From the NCBI GenBank assembly GCA_009995045.1, contig JAACQG010000007.1, positions 85,849 through 149,848 on the forward strand: 64,000 nt of DNA, in the 5' to 3' direction. The DNA is from Alphaproteobacteria bacterium (lineage in GTDB: Bacteria > Pseudomonadota > Alphaproteobacteria > Micavibrionales > Micavibrionaceae). Positions 18,147 through 26,704 of the stretch are shown in pieces (position 1 is the first letter of the stretch; each line of letters opens with the position of its first letter). Both the position numbers and the translations under genes were made by a program. The notes under the pieces were generated by a model. It was given only the letters and a program-made list of their open reading frames with translations, was not told where the DNA came from and searched no databases.

Positions 18147-19073
18147 TCAGTCATCGCAAGGATCAGAATCAATCGCCATGCGTTGTGGGTTTGGATAGCC
18201 TTCTGGCCCTAGCTTCATGATCTCGCGGCGGATTTTGCGGGTTTCGGTGAATTTATTGAACAGGTAATCCCCATCTCCGCGACGAATAGCCTTTTGCATC
18301 GCCGAGAGATCCTCGCTGAAGCGTTGGAGGGATTCGAGGACGGCTTCTCTGTTGTTGAGGAATACATCGCGCCACATGGTTGGATCGCTTGCCGCGATGC
18401 GTGTGAAACCACGAAAACCGGAAGCGGCGAATTTGATAACTTCGGATTGGATATCGTCTTCTAATTCTGTTGCCGTGCCGACAATTGTGTATGCAATCAA
18501 ATGCGGGAGATGCGATGTGATGCCGAAAACCAAATCGTGATGCGCAGGGTCCATGATTTCGATTTTGGCATCGAAGGCTTCCCAAAGTTTTGTTATGGCC
18601 TCAACGGCGCGGATATTTGTATCTGGGCTTGGGGTGAGGATGCACCAACGGTCTTTGAACAACTCAGCGAAGCCGCTTTCGGGGCCGGAATGCTCGGTTC
18701 CTGCAATGGGATGCGCAGGTACGAAGCTCACACTTTCGGGCAGGAGCGGCAAGACAGCGTTAACCACAGATTGTTTGACCGAGCTAACATCGGTTAGGAT
18801 TGCCTTGGGCATAAGGAATGGGGCAATGGATGCAACGACCTTGCCGATGCTCCCCACGGGGATACAAAGGATGACGAGGTCACTGCCCTGCACGCCCTCT
18901 ACCGCGTTGGTTGTTGCGGTATCAGCCAATCCGAGCGTATCGACAGCGTTGCAAACATCCTCGTCCGCATCCACCGCAATCAAACGATCGCACAGGCCCA
19001 TTTGGCTGATCCCTCTGGCGAGTGAAGAGCCGATATGTCCCATGCCGATAATTGTAATTTGTGTAAACATCAT
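18147..19073 (-). CDS. tyrA: Prephenate/arogenate dehydrogenase
   Basis: NAD(P)-dependent oxidative decarboxylation of prephenate or arogenate in tyrosine synthesis. The 308 residues begin with a Rossmann fingerprint GMGHIG (10-15), and continue with ILTDVSSVKQ, PAHPIAGTEHSGPESG and GITSHLPHLIAY, all TyrA signatures. No chorismate mutase or ACT domain is fused. ATG codons at 19073 and 19070 are both possible starts. Divergent from metA across 60 bp. Confidence 0.94.
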   Translation of the reverse strand: MMFTQITIIGMGHIGSSLARGISQMGLCDRLIAVDADEDVCNAVDTLGLADTATTNAVEGVQGSDLVILCIPVGSIGKVVASIAPFLMPKAILTDVSSVKQSVVNAVLPLLPESVSFVPAHPIAGTEHSGPESGFAELFKDRWCILTPSPDTNIRAVEAITKLWEAFDAKIEIMDPAHHDLVFGITSHLPHLIAYTIVGTATELEDDIQSEVIKFAASGFRGFTRIAASDPTMWRDVFLNNREAVLESLQRFSEDLSAMQKAIRRGDGDYLFNKFTETRKIRREIMKLGPEGYPNPQRMAIDSDPCDD

Positions 19074-19133
19074 TCATCTATTATAAGAAAACTGAACAAA
19101 AAAACAGATGTATTTGGGTGGAAGTTCTAATTT

Positions 19134-20171
19134 ATGCCATTGGTAGCACATAACAATTTACCGAGTTTTGACCGATTAAGGGCGGAGGGGCGCACTGTGC
19201 TTAACCCGCAGCGTGCGAATAGTCAGGAAATTCGCGAGATGCATATTGGTCTTTTAAACATGATGCCCGACAAAGCATTGGAAGCGACAGAGCGCCAATT
19301 TCTGCGCCTGATCGGCGAAAGCAACCAAATTGCGCAGTTTTATGTGCATCCCTTTACCCTGCCGCAATTGGAGCGTGGGGATGATGCGAAGGCATATATT
19401 GATGAACATTACGACACGTTTGAAGATTTAAAAGAGCAAGGGCTAGATGCGCTTATTATTACGGGCGCGAATGTCGGGCAAGCCGATTTAACCTGTGAGC
19501 CGTTTTGGGAACCTCTGCAGGAGGTTATGGATTGGGCGTGGAATCATGTCGCATCGACCATTTGTTCATGCCTTGCCACGCATGCAGTGATGCAGTTTAA
19601 ATACGGACAAGCGCGGGAGGCACGCGGCGAGAAATTATGGGGCGTTTATAAACATCGCGTGACAGATCGTGGGCATCCGCTTGTGAAGGGTATGAACACA
19701 TCTTTTGACGCACCGCATTCACGCTTTAACCGCATCAGCACGGCGCAATTTGCCGAGGCCAATATGAAGGTACTGGCTGAAAGCGATGTTGCGGGGGTGC
19801 ATATGGCGGTATCGCCCGACGGGTTTCGCTTGCTGTGTTTTCAGGGGCACCCCGAATATGACACGATCAGCCTGCATAAGGAATATAAGCGCGAGTTGGC
19901 ACGCTATGAGGCGGGTGAATTAAGCAACAAACCGCCCTACCCCGAGGCGTATTACGACGCGGATTTGATCGCGCGGCTTGATGCGGCGCAAAGCTGTGAT
20001 GCGATGAATGATTCGGATTTTGAGGATTTGCTCGAAAATACGTGGCGCGATAGTGCGCGCACTGTCATTGGCAATTGGGTTGGGCAGGTTTATCAAACAA
20101 CCAATGTGGATCGCACGAAACAGTTCATGGACGGCGTTGATCCCGATGACCCTCTGGGCTTGAAGGCATAA
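19134..20171 (+). CDS. metA: Homoserine O-acyltransferase (MetA family)
   Basis: Acylates homoserine with succinyl- or acetyl-CoA, the first committed step to methionine. The 345-residue protein has NPQRANSQEIREMHIGLLNMMPDKALEATERQFLRL, the nucleophile cysteine (C146 in CSCLATHA) and FQGHPEYD with H239 and E241. The loop usually written TGAP is TGAN here, and the active-site stretch differs from the E. coli enzyme, so this is a divergent branch. Acyl donor choice cannot be read with confidence. Confidence 0.9.
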   Translation: MPLVAHNNLPSFDRLRAEGRTVLNPQRANSQEIREMHIGLLNMMPDKALEATERQFLRLIGESNQIAQFYVHPFTLPQLERGDDAKAYIDEHYDTFEDLKEQGLDALIITGANVGQADLTCEPFWEPLQEVMDWAWNHVASTICSCLATHAVMQFKYGQAREARGEKLWGVYKHRVTDRGHPLVKGMNTSFDAPHSRFNRISTAQFAEANMKVLAESDVAGVHMAVSPDGFRLLCFQGHPEYDTISLHKEYKRELARYEAGELSNKPPYPEAYYDADLIARLDAAQSCDAMNDSDFEDLLENTWRDSARTVIGNWVGQVYQTTNVDRTKQFMDGVDPDDPLGLKA

Positions 20172-20256
20172 TTGTCATTTCGACCGTATGTGATAAATCT
20201 TTTTGTATAGTTTAATGAAAATATCCCTCGTCGCTGCGCTTTGTCGGGATGACAAT
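20172..20256. repeat. Dispersed palindromic element of a second type (GTCATTTCGACC / GGGATGACAAT)
   Basis: An 85-bp imperfect inverted repeat just after the metA stop. The left end reads TTGTCATTTCGACC; the right end reads CTCGTCGCTGCGC followed by GTCGGGATGACAAT. It is of the same general build as the GTCATTGCGAG elements but has a different arm sequence. It separates convergent metA and the methyltransferase gene and could act as a transcript-end hairpin. Confidence 0.65.
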
Positions 20257-20259
20257 ATC

Positions 20260-21006
20260 TTAAGATCGGTTTGAGATAGCAGGTTTGGGAATTAGGCCGC
20301 GTTTGGCTTTTGTGACGATTGCGCTGCCGCTGCCTTTGTCGGCGCGGGCGTAGAGTTGTTTGCTGGCTTCGACGATATGCACGCCCGAGACGATGGGAAA
20401 TGCGGTTTTTCCGATATTTTCAAATGTTTGTGCGAGCCGCAGGATAGGCGCGTAAGACAGTGGCGGCATGAAAAGCGCTTCTTCGGTGCGCTCATGGATA
20501 AATTTGTTATCACGCAAAAGCTTGCAGAGTTGGTTTGTGCTAAATGGTCGCCCCTGTCCGAACGGATTTTTATCGGAGCGCGCCCAAAACCCCGAGCGAT
20601 TGGGCACAATCACAATCACGCGTCCGCTTGATTTAAGCCCGCGCCAGATTTCCGCGAGGTTTTGATTGATATGCTCGCTATGTTCCAGATCATGGATGAT
20701 GATCACGCGGTCGATTGAATTTGTTTCAATCGGCAGGTCAAATTGATCCGATAGCGCGACCAGATTTTGTGCGTTTGAAGTTGATGGCCAATGGTGAACG
20801 CCGCTATGGGCATGCATGATGGCAAAGCATCGCTCGGCCCCCGGCATAAGGTTGCGCAAATATGGCACAGCGTAGCCGCATCCCATGACGCGCATGCCTT
20901 TACAATCTTCCCATATCTCGCTGATGCGGTCATTGATGATCCGCCGCGCGGCGCGCCCTAATCGGGTGTTATAGAATGCTTTGAGATCGTATGAGGACAT
21001 GGTCAT
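20260..21006 (-). CDS. SAM-dependent methyltransferase, class I
   Basis: 248 residues. The usual glycine-rich motif I is present as MRVMGCGYAVPYL. The acidic motif region is IDRVIIIHDLEHSEHINQNLAEIWRGLKSSGRVIVIVPNR, followed by GFWARSDKNPFGQGRPFS. This resembles a family found next to mutT or gloB in Rhodospirillales-type genomes. Substrate unknown. ATG codons at 21006 and 21000 are both possible. It would normally be the third gene of the parvulin-mutT run but is separated from mutT by the element at 21120-21219. Confidence 0.85.
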   Translation of the reverse strand: MTMSSYDLKAFYNTRLGRAARRIINDRISEIWEDCKGMRVMGCGYAVPYLRNLMPGAERCFAIMHAHSGVHHWPSTSNAQNLVALSDQFDLPIETNSIDRVIIIHDLEHSEHINQNLAEIWRGLKSSGRVIVIVPNRSGFWARSDKNPFGQGRPFSTNQLCKLLRDNKFIHERTEEALFMPPLSYAPILRLAQTFENIGKTAFPIVSGVHIVEASKQLYARADKGSGSAIVTKAKRGLIPKPAISNRS

Positions 21007-21067
21007 GTATGTTTGTCGCTTCCTCTTGATGAAACCCGATTTAAAAAATCATGGTGGGATTCAAATT

Positions 21068-21119
21068 ACAGCAAATCACGCAGGGTGGCAATGAGAGGGA
21101 CGTCTGCTTTGGGCATGTC
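21068..21119 (-). pseudogene. Duplicated 3' end of mutT (remnant)
   Basis: A 52-bp stretch that repeats the last 17 or so codons of mutT. On the minus strand it reads DMPKADVPLIATLRDLL followed by a stop, against DMPKADVPLIASLRDLLL in the intact gene. The two DNA copies (21068-21119 and 21220-21271) match at about 46 of 52 positions, and the mismatches are mostly silent or conservative. It has no start of its own. It most likely marks the original gene end, displaced by the element between the copies. Confidence 0.8.
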
Positions 21120-21219
21120 TTTTTACGGCCTTCGGCCTCGTTTACGGGCATTCGCCCGCCTCGCACTTGCTCGGTACAATTTTAAAACCGTAGCTTTTAA
21201 AATCACTTTCTTTCTTATA
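21120..21219. repeat. Hairpin-bearing intergenic element, copy A
   Basis: 100 bp lying exactly between the two copies of the mutT 3' end. It carries three inverted repeats: GGCC-TTC-GGCC, CGGGC-ATTC-GCCCG, and ATTTTAAAA-CCGTAGC-TTTTAAAAT. The segment CTTGCTCGGTACAATTTT and the AT palindrome recur at 26608-26673. A related core (CCTTCGG, then TTTrCGGGC) occurs between the sufE duplications near 44246-44266. No transposase or open frame is present, so it is a non-autonomous element. Confidence 0.75.
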
Positions 21220-21664
21220 ACAACAAATCACGCAGGCTGGCGATTAAAGGGACGTCCGCTTTGGGCATGTCGTATTTGGGCATGTCTAGCGGGTGAACCC
21301 ATTCTACTGCTTTGTGCTCTTTTGCTGTGACTTCGCCTTTCCACATTCTGAGGGCGAAGACAGGCATAAGAAGATGAAAATCATCATAGCTGTGGGATGC
21401 AAACGCGATGGGGTGGTAACAGGTTGGGCGGGTTTCTATGCCTAGCTCTTCTTCAAGCTCACGCATGAGGGCAAATTCTGGTGTTTCACCCTGCTCCACT
21501 TTTCCGCCGGGAAATTCCCAAAGGCCGGCCATGGATTTACCGTCCGGCCTTTGGGCTAATAAGATTTGTGACTTGTCATTGATTAGCGCGGCGGCGGCGA
21601 CCAAGACAATCGGCAGATCAGGTGCCTCAGGTCTTGGTTTGGCTAAGCTGTCCGCGCAAGACAT
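21215..21664 (-). CDS. mutT: MutT-like Nudix hydrolase
   Basis: 149 residues with a complete Nudix box (GX5EX7REUXEEXGU) at residues 54-76, from GKVEQGE through RELEEELGI. MutT removes 8-oxo-dGTP from the nucleotide pool and so limits mutation. It starts 3 bp after the parvulin gene, so it is probably co-transcribed. The last codons (MPKADVPLIASLRDLLL) are duplicated 152 bp downstream, with a repeat element in between. The in-frame end is intact. Confidence 0.93.
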   Translation of the reverse strand: MSCADSLAKPRPEAPDLPIVLVAAAALINDKSQILLAQRPDGKSMAGLWEFPGGKVEQGETPEFALMRELEEELGIETRPTCYHPIAFASHSYDDFHLLMPVFALRMWKGEVTAKEHKAVEWVHPLDMPKYDMPKADVPLIASLRDLLL

Positions 21665-21667
21665 AGA

Positions 21668-22738
21668 TTATTCAGCCGCTTTTTCTGCCGGTACTTTTTC
21701 TTTAGCAGGAGCGTCTGCTTCTGCTTCATCACCTGAGGCTGGCTCAATGGCGTCACCGTTGATGTCGAAGATTTCTACGCCTGCTTTTTCGCGCAGTTTT
21801 TCAACAACTTCGTTTGTCACTGTATTACGAAGTTGGCCTTCCAAAAATGGCTTGGCTTCTGCAAAATCTGCGGGTGGGCGTGGGCGGCGTTCTTCGACCT
21901 TGATGATGTGATAGCCGAATTCTGATTTCACAGGCTCAGCGGAATATACGCCAATCTCTTGTGAATATGCAGCATCGCCGAATTCTGGAACAACATCGTT
22001 TTTAAGGAAGTAGCCAAGCTCTCCGCCATCTTTTGCTGTTGAATCTTTTGAATACTCTTTTGCAAGGGCTGCGAAATCAGCGCCGTCATCCAATTGCTTC
22101 ACAAGGTCATCGGCTAGTTTTTTGTCATCAACCAAGATATGCGCCGCTTTGACTTCTTCAACTTCAGGGAAGTTTGCAACATATTGATCATATGCTTCTT
22201 TCAAGCGATCTTCTGTGATTGCTTTTTCAACTTCGCGCTGAAGATAGACAACAGGAACGATGTTTGCTTTGGCCGCTTCAAGCTGTTGCTTAACCAGAGG
22301 ATCGTTATCCAAATTGGCTTTTGTCGCTTGTTCTTTCACCAAAGACATATTTACGATTTGGTTTTGCACCAAGGGAAAGAGTTGATCCATTGGCATTTGG
22401 CGTGTTTGCGCAGGCATAGTCTGCATGAATTGGAACACGTCGAGGCGTTTGATTTCCTTATCTCCGACTTTAGCAACAACCGGATTGCCGGGTTTGATTT
22501 CGGTTTCTGGCTGTGCGTTTTGTGCGTCAGCGTCTTGGGCATCGGCCATGTAGGCTTCATCTGCACTGTCTACTGGTTCGCCGGTTGTAGCTTCCGCTAC
22601 TTCTGTATTTTCTGCCCTGTCTGCGCTTGCGAGATGGCCAGAGAAATACGCCATTGCGCCAATCGCAATAACGACCAATGCAACGAGAACGATAATCACG
22701 GCATTGCCGGATTCTTTTGCACGAATATTATGTGTCAT
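21668..22738 (-). CDS. Parvulin-type peptidyl-prolyl isomerase (PpiC/SurA-like)
   Basis: 356 residues. One N-terminal membrane helix (VIIVLVALVVIAIGAMAYF), an acidic Ala-rich linker, a SurA-N-like helical region (VGDKEIKRLDVFQFMQTMPA) and a parvulin domain (VKAAHILV, then AKEYSKDSTAKDGGELGYF and GYHIIKVEERR). This predicts a membrane-anchored periplasmic foldase. I prefer the ATG at 22738, with AAGGA seven bases upstream; an ATG 6 bp earlier sits too close to it. Divergent from secA, which makes the precursors it would help fold. Confidence 0.93.
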   Translation of the reverse strand: MTHNIRAKESGNAVIIVLVALVVIAIGAMAYFSGHLASADRAENTEVAEATTGEPVDSADEAYMADAQDADAQNAQPETEIKPGNPVVAKVGDKEIKRLDVFQFMQTMPAQTRQMPMDQLFPLVQNQIVNMSLVKEQATKANLDNDPLVKQQLEAAKANIVPVVYLQREVEKAITEDRLKEAYDQYVANFPEVEEVKAAHILVDDKKLADDLVKQLDDGADFAALAKEYSKDSTAKDGGELGYFLKNDVVPEFGDAAYSQEIGVYSAEPVKSEFGYHIIKVEERRPRPPADFAEAKPFLEGQLRNTVTNEVVEKLREKAGVEIFDINGDAIEPASGDEAEADAPAKEKVPAEKAAE

Positions 22739-22865
22739 GTTCATTTCCTTTTATAATGAATAGAACAGCAGATTAGCCAAGTGGTGGATGCATTTCAACA
22801 GTGTTGTTGACGTTATACAGGCTGAGGCTTATACCATTTCCATACAGAATTATTTCGGAGAAAAC

Positions 22866-25652
22866 ATGGTTCTAAAACTCGCAACTAAGCTGTTTGGCTC
22901 ATCTAACGAACGTGTCTTGAAACAGATACAAAAACATATTGAGCCGATTAACGCGCTTGAGGCCCATTACGAGGCGATGAGCGATGATGAATTAAAGGCG
23001 CAAACGGATGTTTTTCGCGGGCGCATAGCAGCAGGACAAACAGAAGATGATTTGATGCATGATGCGTTTGCGGTTGTGCGCGAGGCGGCCAAGCGTGTGC
23101 TTGGTATGCGACCATATGATGTGCAGTTGATTGGCGGGATTGTCATGCATCAAGGGCGTATTTCCGAGATGAAAACGGGGGAAGGAAAAACGCTTGTTGC
23201 GACCTTGCCTACTTATTTGAATGCACTTAGTGGTAAAGGCGTTCACGTTGTTACGGTGAATGACTATCTTGCCTCACGCGATGCGGAATGGATGAGCGAG
23301 ATTTACAGCTTCCTTGGCCTGACCTGTGGTGTGATTACTGCGAATATCTCCGAACAGGAACGCCGCGCGGCTTACGCGTGTGACATTACATATGGAACGA
23401 ATAACGAGTTCGGGTTTGATTATCTGCGCGATAATATGAAATTCTCCCTCGATCAAATGGTTCAGCGCGACTTTAACTTCGCGATCGTCGATGAGGTTGA
23501 TTCGATTCTGATTGATGAAGCGCGTACACCGCTCATTATCTCCGGCCCCTCTGATCTTGATACGGCGCTTTATCCCGCGGTGGATAAAATTATTCCGTTG
23601 CTAGAGGATATCCATTACGAGATGGATGAAAAGCATAAAACGATTGTTTTGAATGAGGACGGGACAGAACGCGTTGAGCAATTATTGATTGAGCATAAGT
23701 TGATTGATGATGGCACATCCATGTACGACATTGATAATATTGCGATTGTTCATCATGTGAACCAGGCATTGCGTGCGCATAAATTGTTCTTCCCTGAAAA
23801 AGATTACATCGTCAAAGACGGTAAAGTGATTTTGATTGATGAGTTTACGGGACGGATGATGGACGGACGTCGCCTTTCCGAAGGGCTTCATCAAGCGATT
23901 GAAGCGAAGGAAAATGTTGATATTCAGACAGAGAACCAAACGCTCGCGTCGATCACATTCCAGAATTATTTCAGACTGTATCCAAAGCTTGCGGGAATGA
24001 CAGGTACGGCTCTGACCGAGGCTGGGGAATTTGCAGAAATTTATAATCTTGGGGTTGTTTCCATTCCAACACATCGCCCCGTTCAACGCATTGACCACCA
24101 AGACAAGATTTATCGTTCATTGGCGGAAAAGGAAGATGCGCTTGTTGCATTGATTCGTGATTGTAAGGAGCGCGGGCAGCCTGCGCTTGTCGGGACGGTA
24201 TCGATTGAAAAATCCGAGGAATTATCAGCGCGGTTGAAGAAAGAGAAAATCGAGCATAACGTTTTGAACGCACGCCAGCATGAGCGCGAAGCGTTTGTTG
24301 TGGCTCAAGCCGGTCGTCCCGGTGCGATTACGATTGCCACCAACATGGCGGGGCGTGGTACGGATATTAAGCTTGGTGGTAACCTCGAGATGCGGATTGA
24401 GGAAGAGCTTTCGACTGATCTATCCGAAGCCGCGCTGAAGACTGCGATTGCGCAGATCGAGACAGAGATTGCGGCCGATAAGGAAAAAGTGAAAGAGGCT
24501 GGCGGGCTATACATCATCGGGACAGAGCGTCACGAATCACGCCGCATTGATAACCAGCTTCGTGGTCGTTCAGGGCGTCAGGGGGATGCGGGAGCGTCCA
24601 TGTTCTTCCTATCGGTTGAAGATGATTTGATGCGCATTTTTGCGGGCGACAAGCTTGAAGGATTGCTCAATAATGCACGCATCGGCCTTGAAGCGGGTGA
24701 AGCGCTTGAGCATCCATTGATCTCGAAGATGTTGGAACGCGCGCAGGGTAAGGTTGAAGGCATGCATTTTGAAGTGCGTAAGAACCTGCTGAAATTCGAT
24801 AACGTGATGAATGATCAGCGCAAAGTGATTTACTCACAGCGCCGCGAATTGATGGAAGCCGATGACATTGGCGAGATCATCAAAGAGATGCGCCATGGCG
24901 TGATCGAGGATACGGTTCGTGCATGCATTCCACCGGGTGCATATGCTGAAAAATGGGACATCGAAGCCCTTGATACAGAGCTTCAGCGTCTTCTTGCGAT
25001 GGATTTACCCGTTGAAGATTGGGCGAAGGAAGAAGGCATCGCGGATGCCGAAATGTTGGAGCGTATTTTGGATGCCTCCGATAAACGCATGGCGGAGAAA
25101 GTTGCCAATTGTGGGGCGGATTTATGGCGCCGCATGGAAAAAGGCATTGCCTTACAGATGCTTGACCAGAGCTGGAAAGAGCATTTGCTCAATCTTGACC
25201 ATTTGCGTCAGGGCATTAATTTGCGCGCATTCGGGCAACGTGATCCGCTTAATGAATATAAAGCCGAAGCGTTTTCGATGTTCGAGCAAATGCTGGATCA
25301 ACTCAATGACACCATCACCATGACGCTTAGCTTCGTGGAAGTGAGCATTGAAGATGATAGTGGCAGACGTTTGTTTATCCCCGGCATGGGTGGCCCCGAT
25401 GAGGCAGAAGAACAGCGTTTACAGGAAAGCCGTGAAGACCCCGCTTTGATGGGGACTGGCCAAGCCGATAAAGAGGCCGCCGCAGCACGTCAACAAACAG
25501 CATCCGCAAAACCTGTTCAATACCCAAGCGCGGTTGCGTTTGACGCAAATGACGAAAGCACTTGGGGCAAGGTTCAGCGCAATGCGCTGTGTCCGTGTGG
25601 ATCGGGTAAGAAATACAAGCATTGCCATGGCAAGATCGCCGCAAACGGTTAA
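22866..25652 (+). CDS. secA: Preprotein translocase ATPase SecA
   Basis: Motor of the Sec export pathway. The 928-residue product has Walker A MKTGEGKT (102-109), the DEAD-type box [27 protein letters not shown] and [11 protein letters not shown]-terminal zinc-binding tail, [15 protein letters not shown], serves SecB and phospholipid contact. The ATG at 22866 is preceded by GGAG; an in-frame upstream codon would give a 26-residue extension not seen in SecA. Confidence 0.98.
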   Translation: MVLKLATKLFGSSNERVLKQIQKHIEPINALEAHYEAMSDDELKAQTDVFRGRIAAGQTEDDLMHDAFAVVREAAKRVLGMRPYDVQLIGGIVMHQGRISEMKTGEGKTLVATLPTYLNALSGKGVHVVTVNDYLASRDAEWMSEIYSFLGLTCGVITANISEQERRAAYACDITYGTNNEFGFDYLRDNMKFSLDQMVQRDFNFAIVDEVDSILIDEARTPLIISGPSDLDTALYPAVDKIIPLLEDIHYEMDEKHKTIVLNEDGTERVEQLLIEHKLIDDGTSMYDIDNIAIVHHVNQALRAHKLFFPEKDYIVKDGKVILIDEFTGRMMDGRRLSEGLHQAIEAKENVDIQTENQTLASITFQNYFRLYPKLAGMTGTALTEAGEFAEIYNLGVVSIPTHRPVQRIDHQDKIYRSLAEKEDALVALIRDCKERGQPALVGTVSIEKSEELSARLKKEKIEHNVLNARQHEREAFVVAQAGRPGAITIATNMAGRGTDIKLGGNLEMRIEEELSTDLSEAALKTAIAQIETEIAADKEKVKEAGGLYIIGTERHESRRIDNQLRGRSGRQGDAGASMFFLSVEDDLMRIFAGDKLEGLLNNARIGLEAGEALEHPLISKMLERAQGKVEGMHFEVRKNLLKFDNVMNDQRKVIYSQRRELMEADDIGEIIKEMRHGVIEDTVRACIPPGAYAEKWDIEALDTELQRLLAMDLPVEDWAKEEGIADAEMLERILDASDKRMAEKVANCGADLWRRMEKGIALQMLDQSWKEHLLNLDHLRQGINLRAFGQRDPLNEYKAEAFSMFEQMLDQLNDTITMTLSFVEVSIEDDSGRRLFIPGMGGPDEAEEQRLQESREDPALMGTGQADKEAAAARQQTASAKPVQYPSAVAFDANDESTWGKVQRNALCPCGSGKKYKHCHGKIAANG

Positions 25653-25677
25653 ACCTTGATATATCTTACGTTTAGTC

Positions 25678-25711
25678 AGGCGAGCGAAATACTCATTTCT
25701 TGCGCTCGCCT
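25678..25711 (+). terminator. Inverted repeat after secA, possible terminator hairpin
   Basis: A perfect 9-bp stem, AGGCGAGCG (25678-25686) and CGCTCGCCT (25703-25711), with a 16-base loop, starting 25 bp after the secA stop. There is no T-run after it, so it may stabilise the mRNA 3' end or rely on Rho rather than act as an intrinsic terminator. Confidence 0.45.
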
Positions 25712-25741
25712 TGGCGGCATTAATATGCCTATACTGGCTGT

Positions 25742-26605
25742 ATGAATTTTACCGACAAACATATTGTAAGCAGCAGCAGCTCTGGTCAGCATAAGGTCGC
25801 TTATCTCGATTGGGGCAATCCCAAAGATAAGCCGATTATTTGCGTGCATGGCCTGACGGGAAACGCGCGGGACTTTGATTATTTGGCGCATGACCTTGTG
25901 ACGCGCGGATATCGGGTGATTTCGATTACCTTGCCTGGTCGCGGGGCGAGTGATTTTTTAAGCAACCCACTCGATTATAATTATTCCCAATATATCACAG
26001 ATATATTCGAAGTTCTTAAGGTTGAGGGTTTTGACAAACCCGCCTGTGTTGATTGGATTGGCATTTCCCTTGGCGGGTTATTGGGGATACAGATTGCGGG
26101 GATGGATGACACGCCGATTAAGCGTCTTATCATCAACGATGTTGGCCCCGTTGTTCCGAAAGCCGCACTTGAATTTATCCATAAAGTTATCAAAGAGCCG
26201 TATTATTTCGACAGTGTGGGCGCGCTAGAGCAGAGAATGCGCGCGACTCGCGGGCTGACATGGGGGCCGGTTACGGATGGTCAATGGCGGCACATGGCCG
26301 TGCACAATCACCGCGTCTTAAGCGATGGACGGGTGACATATGCGTATGATCCGAAAATTGCCGTGGTGTTTGAAGATGCGCCAATTGGTGATGTTGATTT
26401 GTGGCAGATGTGGGAAAATATCTCCTGCCCGGTACTGCTTATCCATGGCAAAAAATCGATGTTGCTCACGAAAAAAATCATCAAGATGATGCGCAAAACG
26501 GGCGTTGAATTTGACCTCGTCACGCTCAAAAAATGCGGACATGCCCCGTCATTGATGGCGCCATCGCAAATTGAGATGATTGAGGAATGGCTGGAAGAGG
26601 CTTAA
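25742..26605 (+). CDS. Alpha/beta hydrolase, possibly altered active site
   Basis: 287 residues with an alpha/beta hydrolase core: HGLTGNARDFD (oxyanion region), nucleophile elbow GISLGG with S109, and C-terminal histidine H267 in CGHAPS. In related hydrolases the acid is usually an Asp in a GAxSDLL-type segment; here the equivalent stretch reads GKKSMLL with Met at 240. The acid may lie elsewhere, or activity may be reduced. Substrate unknown. A repeat element abuts its stop codon. Confidence 0.85.
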   Translation: MNFTDKHIVSSSSSGQHKVAYLDWGNPKDKPIICVHGLTGNARDFDYLAHDLVTRGYRVISITLPGRGASDFLSNPLDYNYSQYITDIFEVLKVEGFDKPACVDWIGISLGGLLGIQIAGMDDTPIKRLIINDVGPVVPKAALEFIHKVIKEPYYFDSVGALEQRMRATRGLTWGPVTDGQWRHMAVHNHRVLSDGRVTYAYDPKIAVVFEDAPIGDVDLWQMWENISCPVLLIHGKKSMLLTKKIIKMMRKTGVEFDLVTLKKCGHAPSLMAPSQIEMIEEWLEEA

Positions 26606-26607
26606 TC

Positions 26608-26673
26608 CGCTTCGCGCTTGCTCGGTACAATTTTTAAAACGTGGTTTTAAAAATCACTGACTTTCTCCTTACA
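26608..26673. repeat. Hairpin-bearing intergenic element, copy B (partial)
   Basis: 66 bp starting 2 bp after the hydrolase stop. It shares CTTGCTCGGTACAATTTT, the AT palindrome (here TTTTTAAAACGTGGTTTTAAAAA) and the following AATCACT...CTTTCT tract with the right two-thirds of the element at 21120-21219. The GGCC and CGGGC hairpins of copy A are absent. No duplication of the neighbouring gene end is seen here. Confidence 0.7.
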
Positions 26674-26704
26674 ATTGCCCCCTATCATCGTTATAAATAG
26701 AGCC

